From Chara braunii (lineage: Eukaryota; Streptophyta; Charophyceae; Charales; Characeae): DNA of 47,511 bases. Positions 11,105 through 22,148 of the stretch are shown here, in pieces; the first letter of the stretch is position 1, and every line of letters starts with the position of its first letter. The stretch spans positions 294,308 to 341,818 of the forward strand of contig BFEA01000249.1 in assembly GCA_003427395.1 (NCBI GenBank), given 5' to 3'. The position numbers and the translations under genes were made by a program. The notes beneath the pieces were generated by a model that was not told the origin of the DNA, searched no databases, and saw only the letters and a program-made list of their open reading frames with translations.

Positions 11105-13280
11105 GTCTGCCGTATGTAAGGGTGATATAAGATTTTAAAATATCTAAGTAACTCACGAAAATCCGAAAGTGTGTTTTCCTGAAAACCCCGACCTCGTCTC
11201 GGTTATGAAACACTGAAAACCCGAAAGTGCATTTTGGTAATGAAACACCGATTGTGCACTCATATATTAGCCTAAAACAACTAAGTAAATCCTGAAAACC
11301 CCGAAGTGTTCTTCGATAATGAAACATCGAAGGTGCACTCAGATATTAGTCCAGTAAAACTAAGTAAATCCTGAAAACCCTTAAGTGCGTTTCGGTAACG
11401 AAACACCGAATGTGCACTAGGATATAACACCACAAAAAGGCTAAGTAAATCCCAGACCCCCGAAGTGCGTTTCAGTCATGAAACACTGAATGAAAATTCA
11501 GATATTATTCCCAAAAGACTAAGTAAATCCTGAAAACCCCGAAGTGTGTTTCTGTAACGAAACACCGAATGTGCACTTGAATATTGGTCCTCAAAATAGT
11601 AAGAAAATCCTGAAAACCCCAAAGTGCATTTCGATAAGGAAACACCGAATGTGCACTCGGATATAACTCCCCCAAAATACTAAGTAAATCTCGAAGTACA
11701 TTTTGGTAACGAAACACCAAATGTGCACTCAAATATTAGTCCCCGAAATACTTAAGTAAATCCCGAAAACCCCAAAGTGTATTTCGGTAACGAAAAAACG
11801 AATGTGCACTCACATATTGGTCTCCCAAAGACTAAGTAAATTTCGAAAACGCTGAAGAGCGTTTCAGTAACGAGACACCGAATGTGCACTCAGACATTAG
11901 TCTCCAGAAACTAAGTAAAGCTCGAAAATGTCGAAGTGCGTCTCCGTAACGAAACACTGAATGTGGACTCAGATATTAGTATCAAGAAACTAAGTAAAAG
12001 TCGAAAACCCCGAAGTACCGTTTCGGTAACGAAACGCCAAATGTGCACTCAGATATTAGTCTCCAGAAACTAAGTAAATTAAAAAAACCTTGAAGTGCGT
12101 TTCAGATAATGAAACACCGAATGTGCACTCTGGTATTAGTCTCAAGAAAGTAAGTAAATCCCGAAAACCCCGAAGTGCGTTTCGGTAACGAAACACTGAA
12201 TGTGCACTCGGACATTACTTCGCAATGACACTAAGTAAATCCTGAAAAACCCGAAGTTTGTTTCGGTAACGACAAACCGAATGTGCAGTCGGATATGACT
12301 CCCCCAAAAGACTAAGTAAATTCCAAAAACCCTGAAGTGTGTTTCGGAAACAAAACACTGAATGTGCACTCAGATATTACTCCGCAAAAACACTAAGTAA
12401 ATCCCGAAAAGCCCGAAGTGCGTTTTGGTAACGAAACACCGAAAGTGCACTTGGATATAACTCCCTCAAAAGACCTGCTAAATCCGAAAAACCCCAAAGT
12501 GCATTTCGGTAATGAAACACCGAATGTGCACTCGGATATTAGTCCCCACAAAACTAAGTAAATTCTGAAAACCTCGAAATGTTTTTCGGTAACGGAACAC
12601 CGAATGTGCACTCAGATATTAGTCCCCAAAAGACTGAGTAAATCTTGAGAACCCTGAAGCTCGTTTCGGTAATGAAACACCGAATATGCACTCAGAGATT
12701 AGTCCCCAAAAGACAAAGTAAATCCCCAAAATCCTAAGATGTGTTTCGGTAACGAAACACCGAATGTACACTGAGATATTAGTCTAAGTAAATCTTGAAA
12801 ACCCCAAAGTGTGTTTCTGTAATGAAACACCGAATTAACACTTCGATATTACTCCGTAAAACCACTAAGTAAATTTTGAAAACCTCGAAGTGCGTTTCGG
12901 TAACGAAACACCAAATGTGCACTTGGATATTAGTTTAAAAAAGACTAAGTAAATCCCAAGAACCCCGAAGTGAGTTTCGGTAACGAAACACCGAATGTGC
13001 ACTCAGATATAACTCCCCTAAAAGACTAAGTGAATCCCGAAAACCCCGAAGTGCGTTTCGGTAACGAAACACCAAATGTGCGTTTGGATATTAGTCCCAA
13101 AAAAACTAAGTAAATCTCGAAACCCCCCAAGTGCGTTTGGGTAACGAAACACTGAATGTGCACTCGGATATTAGTATAAAAAAGACTAAATCCCGAAAAC
13201 GTTGAAGTGCGTTTCTGTAAAGAAATACGGAATGTGCACTCAAATGTTAATCTAAAAAAAACTAAGTAAATCCTGAATTC
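11105..13280 (-). repeat. 80-bp satellite array, right arm (about 27 units)
   Basis: On the plus strand each unit contains ACTAAGTAAATCCCGAAAAC, CCCGAAGTGCGTTTCGGTAA and CGAAACACCGAATGTGCACT. Its reverse complement is the satellite of 7870-10160. Period is 80 bp, for example 12663 to 12743. Copies differ from one another at several positions, so the array is not freshly amplified. Minus-strand open frames here are repeat artefacts. Confidence 0.92.
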
Positions 13281-13289
13281 TAAGATCCC

Positions 13290-16200
13290 CAAATGGATGT
13301 GTTTACCTTTGTTGTACCATATATAACACTCTTTTCATTATAGAGTCGGTGAAATATATGCCTTTCATTAACCACTTCTCCACGACGGGGATGGAGACAA
13401 CGATTTTCACGACCATAAAGCTGCAAAATGAGAGTGAATCTTCCACTAGAGCATGAAGAAATACAGTGCTTCAGATAAGTGTTCTTCTTGATATATACTT
13501 AGCGCCTCAGACTCCTCAACGAGTCTGCACCTTCGTAAGCCTTGATGAGCTCAATTAGGTAAGTACGCTCCATTTTCATTGATCCTCCCTTTCCTCTCTC
13601 AGCGATGCGATCTGGGATGAATCTTTCGTTCGAGCCTGGAAATATACACCGACTTCTAGCCATGAGCACAAAGAGGCTAGTTCTTCGAACAAAATTAACA
13701 AAATCGAGATAAATCTTCCACTAAAATGCGAGTAGGTTCAACCCCCTCCCTTTCCATAGCTTTCCCAACGCACCACTTTTCTCTTCATCCTCACTCTATA
13801 CTCTTACCTCCCAACTAACTTCACCAATCGATTCACAGCGGTCGACAACCCCCATTTCGGATTTTCCCCTGCCTGATTTAGTTGAGAAACGACCAAGATA
13901 CACATCTTTTCACTCCCGTTTTCTGCTTTCCCGATACTCGCTGCGCACCGTCTTTCTCTACTAACTTCCAATCTATTACTCTAACGCTAGAACTAACATC
14001 AGATTTGGATTCGCCTACCAAAAAAACTCTGGTTCCGATCTTTACTTCGCCCGATTCCTTAAAAAATCGGGCAAGTTATCTGTCTTTTGCTGTTACGTCT
14101 CTTTCTCCTTCTCCTCCATCTCCATCATCGAGTGCATCCGGCGCAACATTGCGCATAGGTTCATTCTTCCTCCTCCAACCTTCATACATCAGTCTCTTCC
14201 ATGCCTCTTTCCTGCCTCCGATAGGTGTCACGCTGCACGCCGGAGAAAGTCGAAACACCCTAAGGGTTACGCAAACACCACCGACGATATTGAATGATAC
14301 AGGCAGCAGACCGGAGAAAGTCGAAAGCCGCTAAGGGATACGCAACGACCACCCTACCGAATCAGCCAACCTCGAAAGCCGCTAAGGGATACGCAACGAC
14401 CACCCTACCGAATCAGCCAACCTCGAAAGCCGCTAAGGGATACACAATGACCACCCTGCCGACCACCCTGCCGAATCAGCCAACCTCGACACTGGCTGGC
14501 GCTGAAGTTGGCGATCTACACCCCAACCGTCCTGCAGAGTTTGAAGCCTCAATGAGTATCAGGGCGCTGGGCCTGCTGCGACACTTATAACTTTAGCCTG
14601 GGTGTCGCGCGTCCCTGTGCAAGTCTTGATGGCAGTAACAAATATTGAAATGAGAACTTTGAAGACCGAAGTGGGTACAAACTATATACGTCTGTGACCT
14701 CCACCCTTGTGCCCTATCAAAAATCGTTCAAGCTATCTCTTCTTTGTTGCGCTAGGCCGGTTGGCACGCCATACGTTCCATCTTTTGCATATGTGGTGAG
14801 TAGAGGCCCCGGTGACAGTAGAAGACTTCCACTCTGAAACTTCGAAGACTGCGGTGGGAAGGGCTCCATGCAGCAGGTATCGCTGTTGGCCCCACCACTG
14901 TGCCTTCTGGCAGCGGATAGGGGCGGGCTGGTGGATAGTGCATCTACAGAGGGCCCACGTCACCAGGTTTCTTCGCCTCGCAAGCTAATGACCTCACCGG
15001 CTCGCATTCACGTTGGTTTTCTGGGTGCACGTTCCCAACCGGTGGAATAGCGGATTCTCACTAGCACCTCGGACGCACAAATATCCCGTAAGCCAACCAA
15101 AAGAGGCACCTACTCAAAGCCCCCGACTGTCTTGATGGCCCCCAAATTCGGTATGACGCCCATTTCAAAGAAGGTTGGATTATAAAAATAAAAACAACGA
15201 GAATAATGGAGGGCAAGACTAGAATAACTACTTAAGAAAATGTGGTGCCAAAGCGAAGGGCCGAAGAAACGGAAATGCTAGTACCACCTCGACTCTTATG
15301 ATGGCAAAACCAAGGGGGATAGCCCCGCCTAGGCTCTCAACCCCTCGGCCCCTTCACGTCGCTCCAATACTCCTACGCTGTCGTCCGCTAACATTGATCC
15401 CTGAATTTCCTTGTTGAAGGTCCGACACAGTAACCGATAGTGCTAGGCCCAAGGCCGAGCCTCGTACTAACAAAGACCTGTATAAGCGAATACTGCGCGA
15501 CAAGCGGATATACTAAAACGTTTTAAGCCACATTGTTGCCGATGTCGACCTCTAGATGCAAACACATGTCATGGTCAAAAATATCAATAAAAAATAAAGT
15601 ATATTTAATCATAGTTTAATTAGAAAATAAAAATTTAGCCGACAACCGCGCCGACTCTATAATCATCAATAAGTAAAAGGATCACGAGCGCCTTAAGCCT
15701 GCGCGCCCACACACCTTCTATCTTTACTCAACCATTCGTTTCGTGTAGTCAATAGACACAACCGCAACTCACGAGGTGTACTTAGACTTTAAACCAAACT
15801 TAATTTTATTTTAATTGCAAAAAACAGGGCAGATACACTTGTAAGGGTATTCTCGTCGACAGCGCGGCACCGGTTCTAGGAGCTGTGTTGACCTGCGTGT
15901 TCGGGGGGCTAGCGAAGTTCCCCTATCGTGCAGGCATTGAAACACAGACCGAGGAGGTCAACATGTGAGAGAGTGGTGGGGTCCCTGGTCGTGGCTTCCC
16001 TTGTTTCCCATCTGGAGAGCGTTGATAGCCTAGAGTGAAAGAGAATTGCATACTATTCCGAGTGGGCCTATGGGACAACAACCCAAGGGTGGCGGGGATT
16101 ATGGCGGGTGTACCGTCCACCCCCGTCGTCTGCTGGGAGAGGTTTGAGTGTGAGCATACCCGGGAAATGGCAGACAGTGCCTAGGCAGGGGTTCTTTGGT

Positions 16201-16790
16201 AAGTCGAATGTGAGGATGAAGTCAGAATGGCAGAAAAGTTAGTTAGTTAGGAGTCAGTGAGAAAGAGAAGTGCGTGGCGCGATGGTGGAAGTGGAGATAG
16301 CGAGGGTGGAGATCGTGAAACTTGCTTAATCTTGAAGAGAAACAAGTGAGAGGGGACTCGTTTCAGAGGTTTTAAGGGACTGCGAATCCGATGATGTTGC
16401 ACGTTTGGTGTCCTGTGTAACAAGTAGAACGCTGCAATGGTTGAGGACTTCGCAACGGTTGCGGAGGACATCAGAAAGTGACGAGGAAGAAAGCATCAGC
16501 GGACGAAGGAAAAGGGCAAAGGGAAGTTTGGGCGACAGACAAGTTAAGTGGTGAAGTTAGATCAGGAGAAGAGTTAGAAGGAAAGGAGTCAGTGGGCGAA
16601 CGAAGTGCAATGAGATGATGAAGGTGAACGTGGCGAAGCAAGGAATGTCACTAGGTTTGGTATTTTACAATTTTTTTTTAGCAAGGAGAGATGTGGAGTG
16701 GGGGCTCCGAGGTCGTGCGACTCCGATAGTGGTGTTTATTTCAGAGATTAGTGGTTAGTTTTGGTAGTTTCATTAGTAAGGCGGTGTGCC
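13290..16790. other. Right-arm-specific segment (about 3.5 kb) without a recognisable gene
   Basis: No clear counterpart exists in the left arm, where the satellite and the 6.4-7.2 kb segment lie only about 0.7 kb apart. It is pyrimidine-rich up to about 14280, then holds a minisatellite at 14322-14480. Mixed DNA follows, with a 150-residue frame at 13882-14334 that lacks any known domain. An insertion in the right arm or a deletion in the left would both explain the asymmetry. Confidence 0.5.
14322..14480 (+). repeat. 51-bp in-frame minisatellite
   Basis: Three units start at 14322, 14373 and 14424. The first two are nearly identical. The third has an internal 12-bp expansion (repeated CTGCCGACCACC-type block). 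51 bp equals 17 codons, and the open frame 14294-14590 reads a SKAAKGYATTTLPNQPT repeat. A partial, more diverged unit lies just upstream at about 14240-14290. Whether the frame is translated is unknown; no domain is visible outside the repeat. Confidence 0.85.
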
Positions 16791-17234
16791 GTGTTAAGGT
16801 GAACAGAAACAGATGCCTATTTCGGCGTTCTAACGAAAAGTTCATTCGATCTTGCTCTGCCTATCAGTGGAAGTAGTGTCGAGCCGACGGCGGGGATAGA
16901 AAACTTACCTGTTGATTGGCGTACTACCTGGCGGAAGATTAATCTGGCTTCGATCAGCGTATCAAGGAAGTGGCGCACCTCCATCTCTCTGTATGTATAG
17001 CAGAAGGGCAGCGTGTTAAGGTGAACAGGAACAGATGCCTATTTCGGCGTTCTAACGAAAAGTTCATTCGATCTTGCTCTGGCTATCAGTGGAAGTAGTG
17101 TCGAGCCGACTGCGGGGATAGAAAACTTACCTGTTGGCTGGCGTACTACCTGGCGGAAGATTAATCTGGCTTCGATCAGCGTATCAAGGAAGTGGCGCAC
17201 CTCCATCTCTCTGTATGTATAGCAGAAGGGCAGC
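16791..17234. repeat. 222-bp tandem duplication, two near-identical units
   Basis: Units are 16791-17012 and 17013-17234. They differ at only five positions by direct comparison (about 98% identity), so the duplication is much younger than the arms. Each unit contains, on the minus strand, a CAG|GTAAGT donor-like site (16903-16908 and 17125-17130). A related but diverged site with similar flanks lies at 17463-17468, so the unit may derive from that neighbouring arm sequence. Confidence 0.93.
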
Positions 17235-17439
17235 GTGTATCTCTGCAGCCTGCGACAGATTCGCCCCCCGAGCTAAAGAAGTTAGCGAGGAGTGAACTAT
17301 AGAAATTGGAGTTTTGCTTGCTGGTCGATGGACTGGGCACCCTCTCATACTGAACGAAGTAGCAGGTGGTCAGTAGCGGGGCTTGGTTACTTACATGTAT
17401 GCCTGAACATTGCCCATCAGATCGTCAAACTGAACAGCG

Positions 17440-18215
17440 AGAGGGTCAGGCGTGAGTTGGAGACTTACCTGTTGACCGCACTGCATATCCTGGCGATCCG
17501 AGTGACTGAAGGCAAACTACAGGCTGAATAGTTACTCAACCGAGGCCGTGCTCATCTCGCTTGACCAAAGGAGTGAGGAACAAGCTAGGTGGCTGCAGAT
17601 CCTACCTGCTAGACTGGGGGGCGCTCATCCCATTCGCCAGAGCAGCAGAAGGTCAACCACGGAGTATAAGCTTCTTTTTTGGCTGGCATGCTGCACTTAC
17701 ATAGCCGAACAGGCCGCGATGTGGCTTCCCTATGGAGAAGTGGAAGACTATGTTTTGTATCCACAACCCATGTCTTGAGCTGTGGCCGAGGCGGTTTAGA
17801 CCTCGAAGTTATGCGGGATAACTGAGCTCGTGGATAAGGGTCTGTTGCTGCAAATTGAAGGGTCGTAAGGGAGTCAACGACTGAAGGTTTGACTTTAGTT
17901 GACCAAGTTGTTTTGCACTTTGGCTGCCATTGCGGGGCCCTCACGCGCATTAAGGTTTTCAGACCCTCTCTTGCGAGTTGAGTAAGTCCCTCTCTTGTAT
18001 CTCGAGCGTCTGAAACCCCTGTTTCTTCCCTTCTTACTCTAAGTCTAATCTTGGTTATGAGAGGAAGGCGGCAGATGGGATTGCAACCTGTAAGACCGCA
18101 TCAAGACTCTGTGGGGAGTTTGCTCATCGATTGCGGGAGCTCTGCCGGAACTCGGGAGGAGTTTTGGAGGCAGGGAACTAAGAGGTAAGACTTCATCTTC
18201 CTTCCATAAACCAAG
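17440..18215 (-). other. Right-arm counterpart of the gene-like segment
   Basis: Its reverse complement matches 6420-7180, including CTTGCCTTCAGTCACTC-like sequence at about 17500-17515, the CAG|GTAAGT site at 17463-17471, the AGGGCCCCGCAATGG block near 17930 and GAGCTCCCGCAATCG near 18135. A minus-strand frame at 17609-17950 (113 residues) ends near another donor-like TATGTAAGTGC at about 17695. No known domain is seen; this is probably a non-functional relic. Confidence 0.5.
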
Positions 18216-18429
18216 TTATAACCCCTCTCTGTACACCTCGCTACCGTTTGACTTACTGTACTTCATGCATGCCTATTTGACTTTGAGTTTGACTTTCATG
18301 ACACAAATCAGACTTGAGTAAAGGAATGCGTGAGCGATCTCAGTTTTGTCTTTGTTGTTTTGCTTGAAGTATGATCATGAAAAGGGTTTGCATCTGGGGG
18401 GAAAGGTGAGAGAAATGTGGTTTTGCTTG

Positions 18430-19180
18430 TGTTTGACTGGGTCAACCAGAGGCTGAACATTGTACTAAGTTGGACGACCCAGTGCTTTGTTTATTTTGAT
18501 TGCCTGAAAAACCAAACATGTTTCCACAAGTTTGGATGGTCTGGTTGCTGTGACTTGCGAGGGTTGTTTTCGATTGCCTTTTCAGGGACCAAGCAAGTTT
18601 TCATACATTTGGATGACTTGGTTGCCTTATTTTATTTGGGATTTCTGATGTTTATTAGTTTTTGAAAGAAAGAGTTGAACACTTGTTCCATAAGTTTGAA
18701 TGACCCTAACTTCTTTTTGTTTATTGTGAGGGAGGATCAGACGAAGGACCAGATATGTTTCTATAAGTTTGGATGATCTGGTCTTGAGTCACTCACGTGT
18801 TGGAACCGGAAAGGGTAAATTTTTTACTATACTCTTACATTATTTTACTTGTTAACAAATTAGTTAGACATATTTTCACAAGTTTGTATGGTCTTACTAT
18901 AACTTATCACAAACTGAAGAAAATATCAATTAAGAATAAACTTGTGGTAAGAAGGGGCAGGCTGAACCTTGTTTGTAAGTTGAACGGCTCAGTCCTTTGC
19001 TGCCTTAAAAGACCAAGGTGCAAAAATGTATATATAACTTGAATATTTTAAACAATTCAGGGCGACTAGGTCAGACAGCCTAGTCATATGCCCAAGGAAA
19101 ATAAAAGTTGTGGTGCCCGTTGTTTGTGTATATCCAATGACTGAGCTAGACATGTTTCCATAAGTTTGGATGATCTAACT
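18430..19180 (-). repeat. Degenerate tandem array (right second array)
   Basis: At least six copies of CATGTTTCCATAAGTTTGGATG-like sequence, cores near 18517, 18598, 18682, 18753, 18868 and 19148. This is the reverse complement of the array at 5470-6165. Copies are spaced irregularly and one or more are too decayed to call between 18890 and 19140. Confidence 0.8.
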
Positions 19181-19499
19181 TTACGTCCTCTGTAAGTTGG
19201 GTATAAGAGACAAATCATTGAAAAACTCTGAACTATTGTTTGACACGGTTCAACCTTGTGGCTATTGAGAGTACTTACCATTGTGGTTTGACCTTGCATG
19301 TGGCTGAGTGGAATCTCTACTTAGTCTGAGTTTCAATTTGACAGGTAGTTGCTTCAGTTGCTCGCCACGTGATAGAGCCATAAGAGTTAGTTCGATTTCT
19401 TCATTTCCTAAGCTAACTTTTTTTTTACTTCGGTCAATTCTCGTATTTTATGAGATCATTCATTATACTCGGCTTTGTATAAATCTTTATAAGCTGCTT

Positions 19500-20036
19500 T
19501 CTCTACAGGAAGCGTTGCCGAAATTTCTAAAAAAATAAGGAGTTCCTCAAATATGATTTTCAAAGTTCAACTTTTTATCCAAGTATATATCTGACTTAGT
19601 AAGAATCCAAAAAATCTTCTTTTCTATGGGAATTGTTACTCAAAGTTTTACTAATTCAGGGAGTTAGACAAAATTTGACTTTGGAGATTCATTTTTTTTT
19701 TCATATTCAGTATTTAACTTTATTTAAATTTTGTAAAACTACTCCTGCGGGAAGCGCTGCCGAAAATTCTACAAATCTAAAGAGTTTGTTAAATTTACCT
19801 CTTTCTATAAATTTTGTCTTGATAGAAATCAAGTTTTATGTTTGAGTTCATATACGAGTCAGTATAAATCTGATAAATCAACTTCTCTAAAGGAGATGTT
19901 GCCGAAATTTTTACTAATTAAGAGAGTTAGACAAAATTTGAGTTTCTAGAGTTAGAGATCATTTCAATTTTTATATTGGAGCTAGTGTAAATTCTGAAAA
20001 ATATATTTTTCCTACGGAGAACGCTGCCGAAGTTTT
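19500..20036 (-). repeat. Tandem array with ~125-bp period (right outer array)
   Basis: Five units carry the reverse complement of the left outer core, near 19512, 19631, 19753, 19895 and 20021. For example, GGGAAGCGCTGCCGAAAATT lies at about 19750. The array stops just before the mitochondrial insert. Confidence 0.85.
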
Positions 20037-20045
20037 CTTAATCTA

Positions 20046-20237
20046 ACAACCTGCATAAGGAGCAAGAAATTGAAGAGGAGCAAAATCTGATGCAGTGGCT
20101 GCCACAATAATAGAATATTCTAAAGCATCCGCTTCTGAAAGAATTTTCACTAATTGTCCTACGGTCGAATGCTTCTGACCAATTGCTACATACACACAAT
20201 ACAACTTTTCTTTCTCAGAGGCACCTTTTGCATTGAT
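20046..20237 (-). pseudogene. atp1: Mitochondrial ATP synthase alpha subunit fragment (NUMT)
   Basis: Read on the minus strand, this encodes about 63 residues of the F1 ATPase alpha subunit nucleotide-binding domain. It includes the stretches [34 protein letters not shown] and [12 protein letters not shown], and then hits a TAG at 20043-20045 that lies outside the homology. The wording (STVxQLV, ALEYSI, ATASD, LQFLAPY) matches plant-type mitochondrial alpha rather than plastid AtpA. Codon use is AT-rich, as in an organelle gene. The residue after ATASD, normally Pro, is Phe here. Both ends are abrupt and there is no start codon. The opposite inverted arm lacks the segment (site about 4650-4665). 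I read it as a nuclear insertion of mitochondrial DNA; only the taxonomic source is uncertain. Confidence 0.88.
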
Positions 20238-20492
20238 CGATTATATTTTGACATGTGGTGATTCTGGCGATCCACCCTAATAGGGGAGATTCTTCCAAAG
20301 GCTCACCTTTCTTTGGACACTAACTTAGAGGTAAATTTAGACTTAGTAGAAGAATCTGGAGTAAGAATGTGCTATGGAGATTTATTCTCCATACACTGAT
20401 AGTCTAGCCTTGGGCATTAACCTGTTTTGCGTTACATGCGTTCTTTGGACATTTTGATTAAGGATTGGGACTAAATTCAACTTAATCCCAAG
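20238..20492 (-). repeat. Outer end of the right inverted arm
   Basis: The reverse complement matches 4386-4650. Shared words include AAGGCTAGACTAT, GTGTATGGAGAAT, GTGGATCGYCA and TTGAATTTAGT. Similarity fades beyond 20492, matching the fade beyond 4386 on the left. I could not identify a clean terminal motif or target-site duplication. Confidence 0.8.
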
Positions 20493-22148
20493 AAAATCAT
20501 CCTTTGTTATCACTTATAACAAGTCGGTTGCCGTTTGTCAGTTTACAATTTAACTCCAATTCACTCTTGTCAACTCAACCTAAAGGTCTTACCATTGTGG
20601 TTTGAATTATTTCGTTGGGTTTTTACCCAGACTTATTGAATGACCATTTAACAAAGATACTTAGTGCTTTATTTATGGAAGGTTGGACAAAGGCTGAGGC
20701 TTGTATGATTAAATCGAGGGGTGTGAGCGCTGAGAATGGTTGAAGTTGACCCCGTGTAGTGCATATACTTTTGGTGGGATCTTTGATGTGATTGCAAGTA
20801 TGTTTTGTGGTTTGGACTCTGGATTTGACAGCATGCGATCACAACACATATATATGGCTGAGAGGAGTCTTACTGTGACAGTGAAAAGTGATCGTCCCAT
20901 ATTATATATCTCTTTATGTATGTATATATATACCCATACATATACATGCTTTGAGTGTTCACGCAATCTATTTCTACCTCTTTCTATCATAATCAAACGT
21001 TTGTTCAAAGTTATCAATATTCCTTTTATAGTGATTCCTCCACTTTCATAGGAAATGATCTTCATATTTATACGAACACATGCTATGATACTATCGAAAC
21101 AACTTACATAACTTAGCGGCTGTGTTTAGGCACCAAAGATCCTTGCTCGGGTAGCCGAACGCGCAGAGTTGTATCAATGCAAACGGTAATTAGTAAAAAC
21201 ATTTGATACGCATAACATCGTCCGGATTACTCTATGGTATCTCGATTCGTAAATTTCTAACTGGAGTTGCCACTACCAAGTGCCAAAGTACACAAGCGTC
21301 GCCATCTTCACACCGTTATTTCATAATACAATTTTACTACTATTATCAATACTTCACTCATCACTCATTTATTTAACAAAAATTATCGTTTTGCCAGGAT
21401 CTTCTGCTTGCTCTTAGCCTGGGTTCGTTCTCTAAGGACCCCAGTAGGCAACCAAGATCCTCGGCAATGACGCCACCCGTCAAGCGCATCGGTCCCACAC
21501 AGGGGACCCTCCCGACCGCGTTATGCAAAACTTTGCAGGACTTTATCGCAAAGCGCTGCCGCTCCGACCAAGTGCGCCATCCATACCTCTGGCGAACCCC
21601 TCCGACAAGATAGGGTCACGCGAGGTATAACTTAACTCCATTCATTCCACCTATGAGAGTTGGCACCATCCCTTAGGTGTTCGTAATCCCGCGAGCTACC
21701 GAATCACATGCGAAGGCTTTTCGTATGCAATCGCAGAGGTGGCCCAACCGAGGGCGTTTCTCGTTCGTTGTAGCATAGGGGGTACGAAGGTCCAAAGCCC
21801 GAATCGAACCCGTGCGCGAATCGTTGCTCGGGGCGCTCATCTCTCGAACTCGGTTCTACAACGATCGACTAGGACGATCAAATCTAACCACACGATATAT
21901 CTCACGAAAGACAATATCAAACTTCACACACAAATCACACTTAGTCAATTTTTCACATTTAACATATAACTTTCACTGAAAGGATTAGACGAGTATCGCG
22001 CGCGAGACTCTAAATAAGTATTGTGGCGACACAGGTCTTAGTCATACCGACTAGCCATGCATGGATATGCAAGTAGTCGCAGTGATGGTGTACTATGTAG
22101 TACCCATTATCATTTTGGCATGCAATGGTCTTGAGGATCGCTTTCGTT
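20493..22148. other. Stretch with no recognisable gene
   Basis: AT-rich DNA with a TATA/CATA run at about 20915-20945 is followed, from 21400, by GC-richer DNA. Overlapping open frames exist on both strands at about 20709-21065, but neither has a recognisable domain. A tRNA T-loop-like word at 21798-21813 is not supported by pairing. Confidence 0.45.

Larger units (their letters stand above)
11105..20492 (-). repeat. Right arm of the giant imperfect inverted repeat
   Basis: This arm holds, from inside out, the 80-bp satellite, a unique 3.5 kb block, the 222-bp duplication, the gene-like segment, two degenerate arrays and an outer end. All except the unique block and the mitochondrial insert mirror 4386-10160. 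The arm is about 3.6 kb longer than the left one because of these additions. Confidence 0.85.

Noticed and set aside
11034-13292. Minus-strand frames with recurring VSLPK and FGV words
   Set aside because: Same satellite in the opposite arm; repeat artefacts.
20709-21065. Pair of overlapping open frames on opposite strands (118 and 103 residues)
   Set aside because: No domain, no start context, and low-complexity TATA/CATA sequence inside; not supported as genes.
21798-21813. tRNA T-loop-like word (GGTTCGATTCGG on the minus strand)
   Set aside because: The flanking bases do not form the required five-pair stem, and no D or anticodon arm can be drawn.
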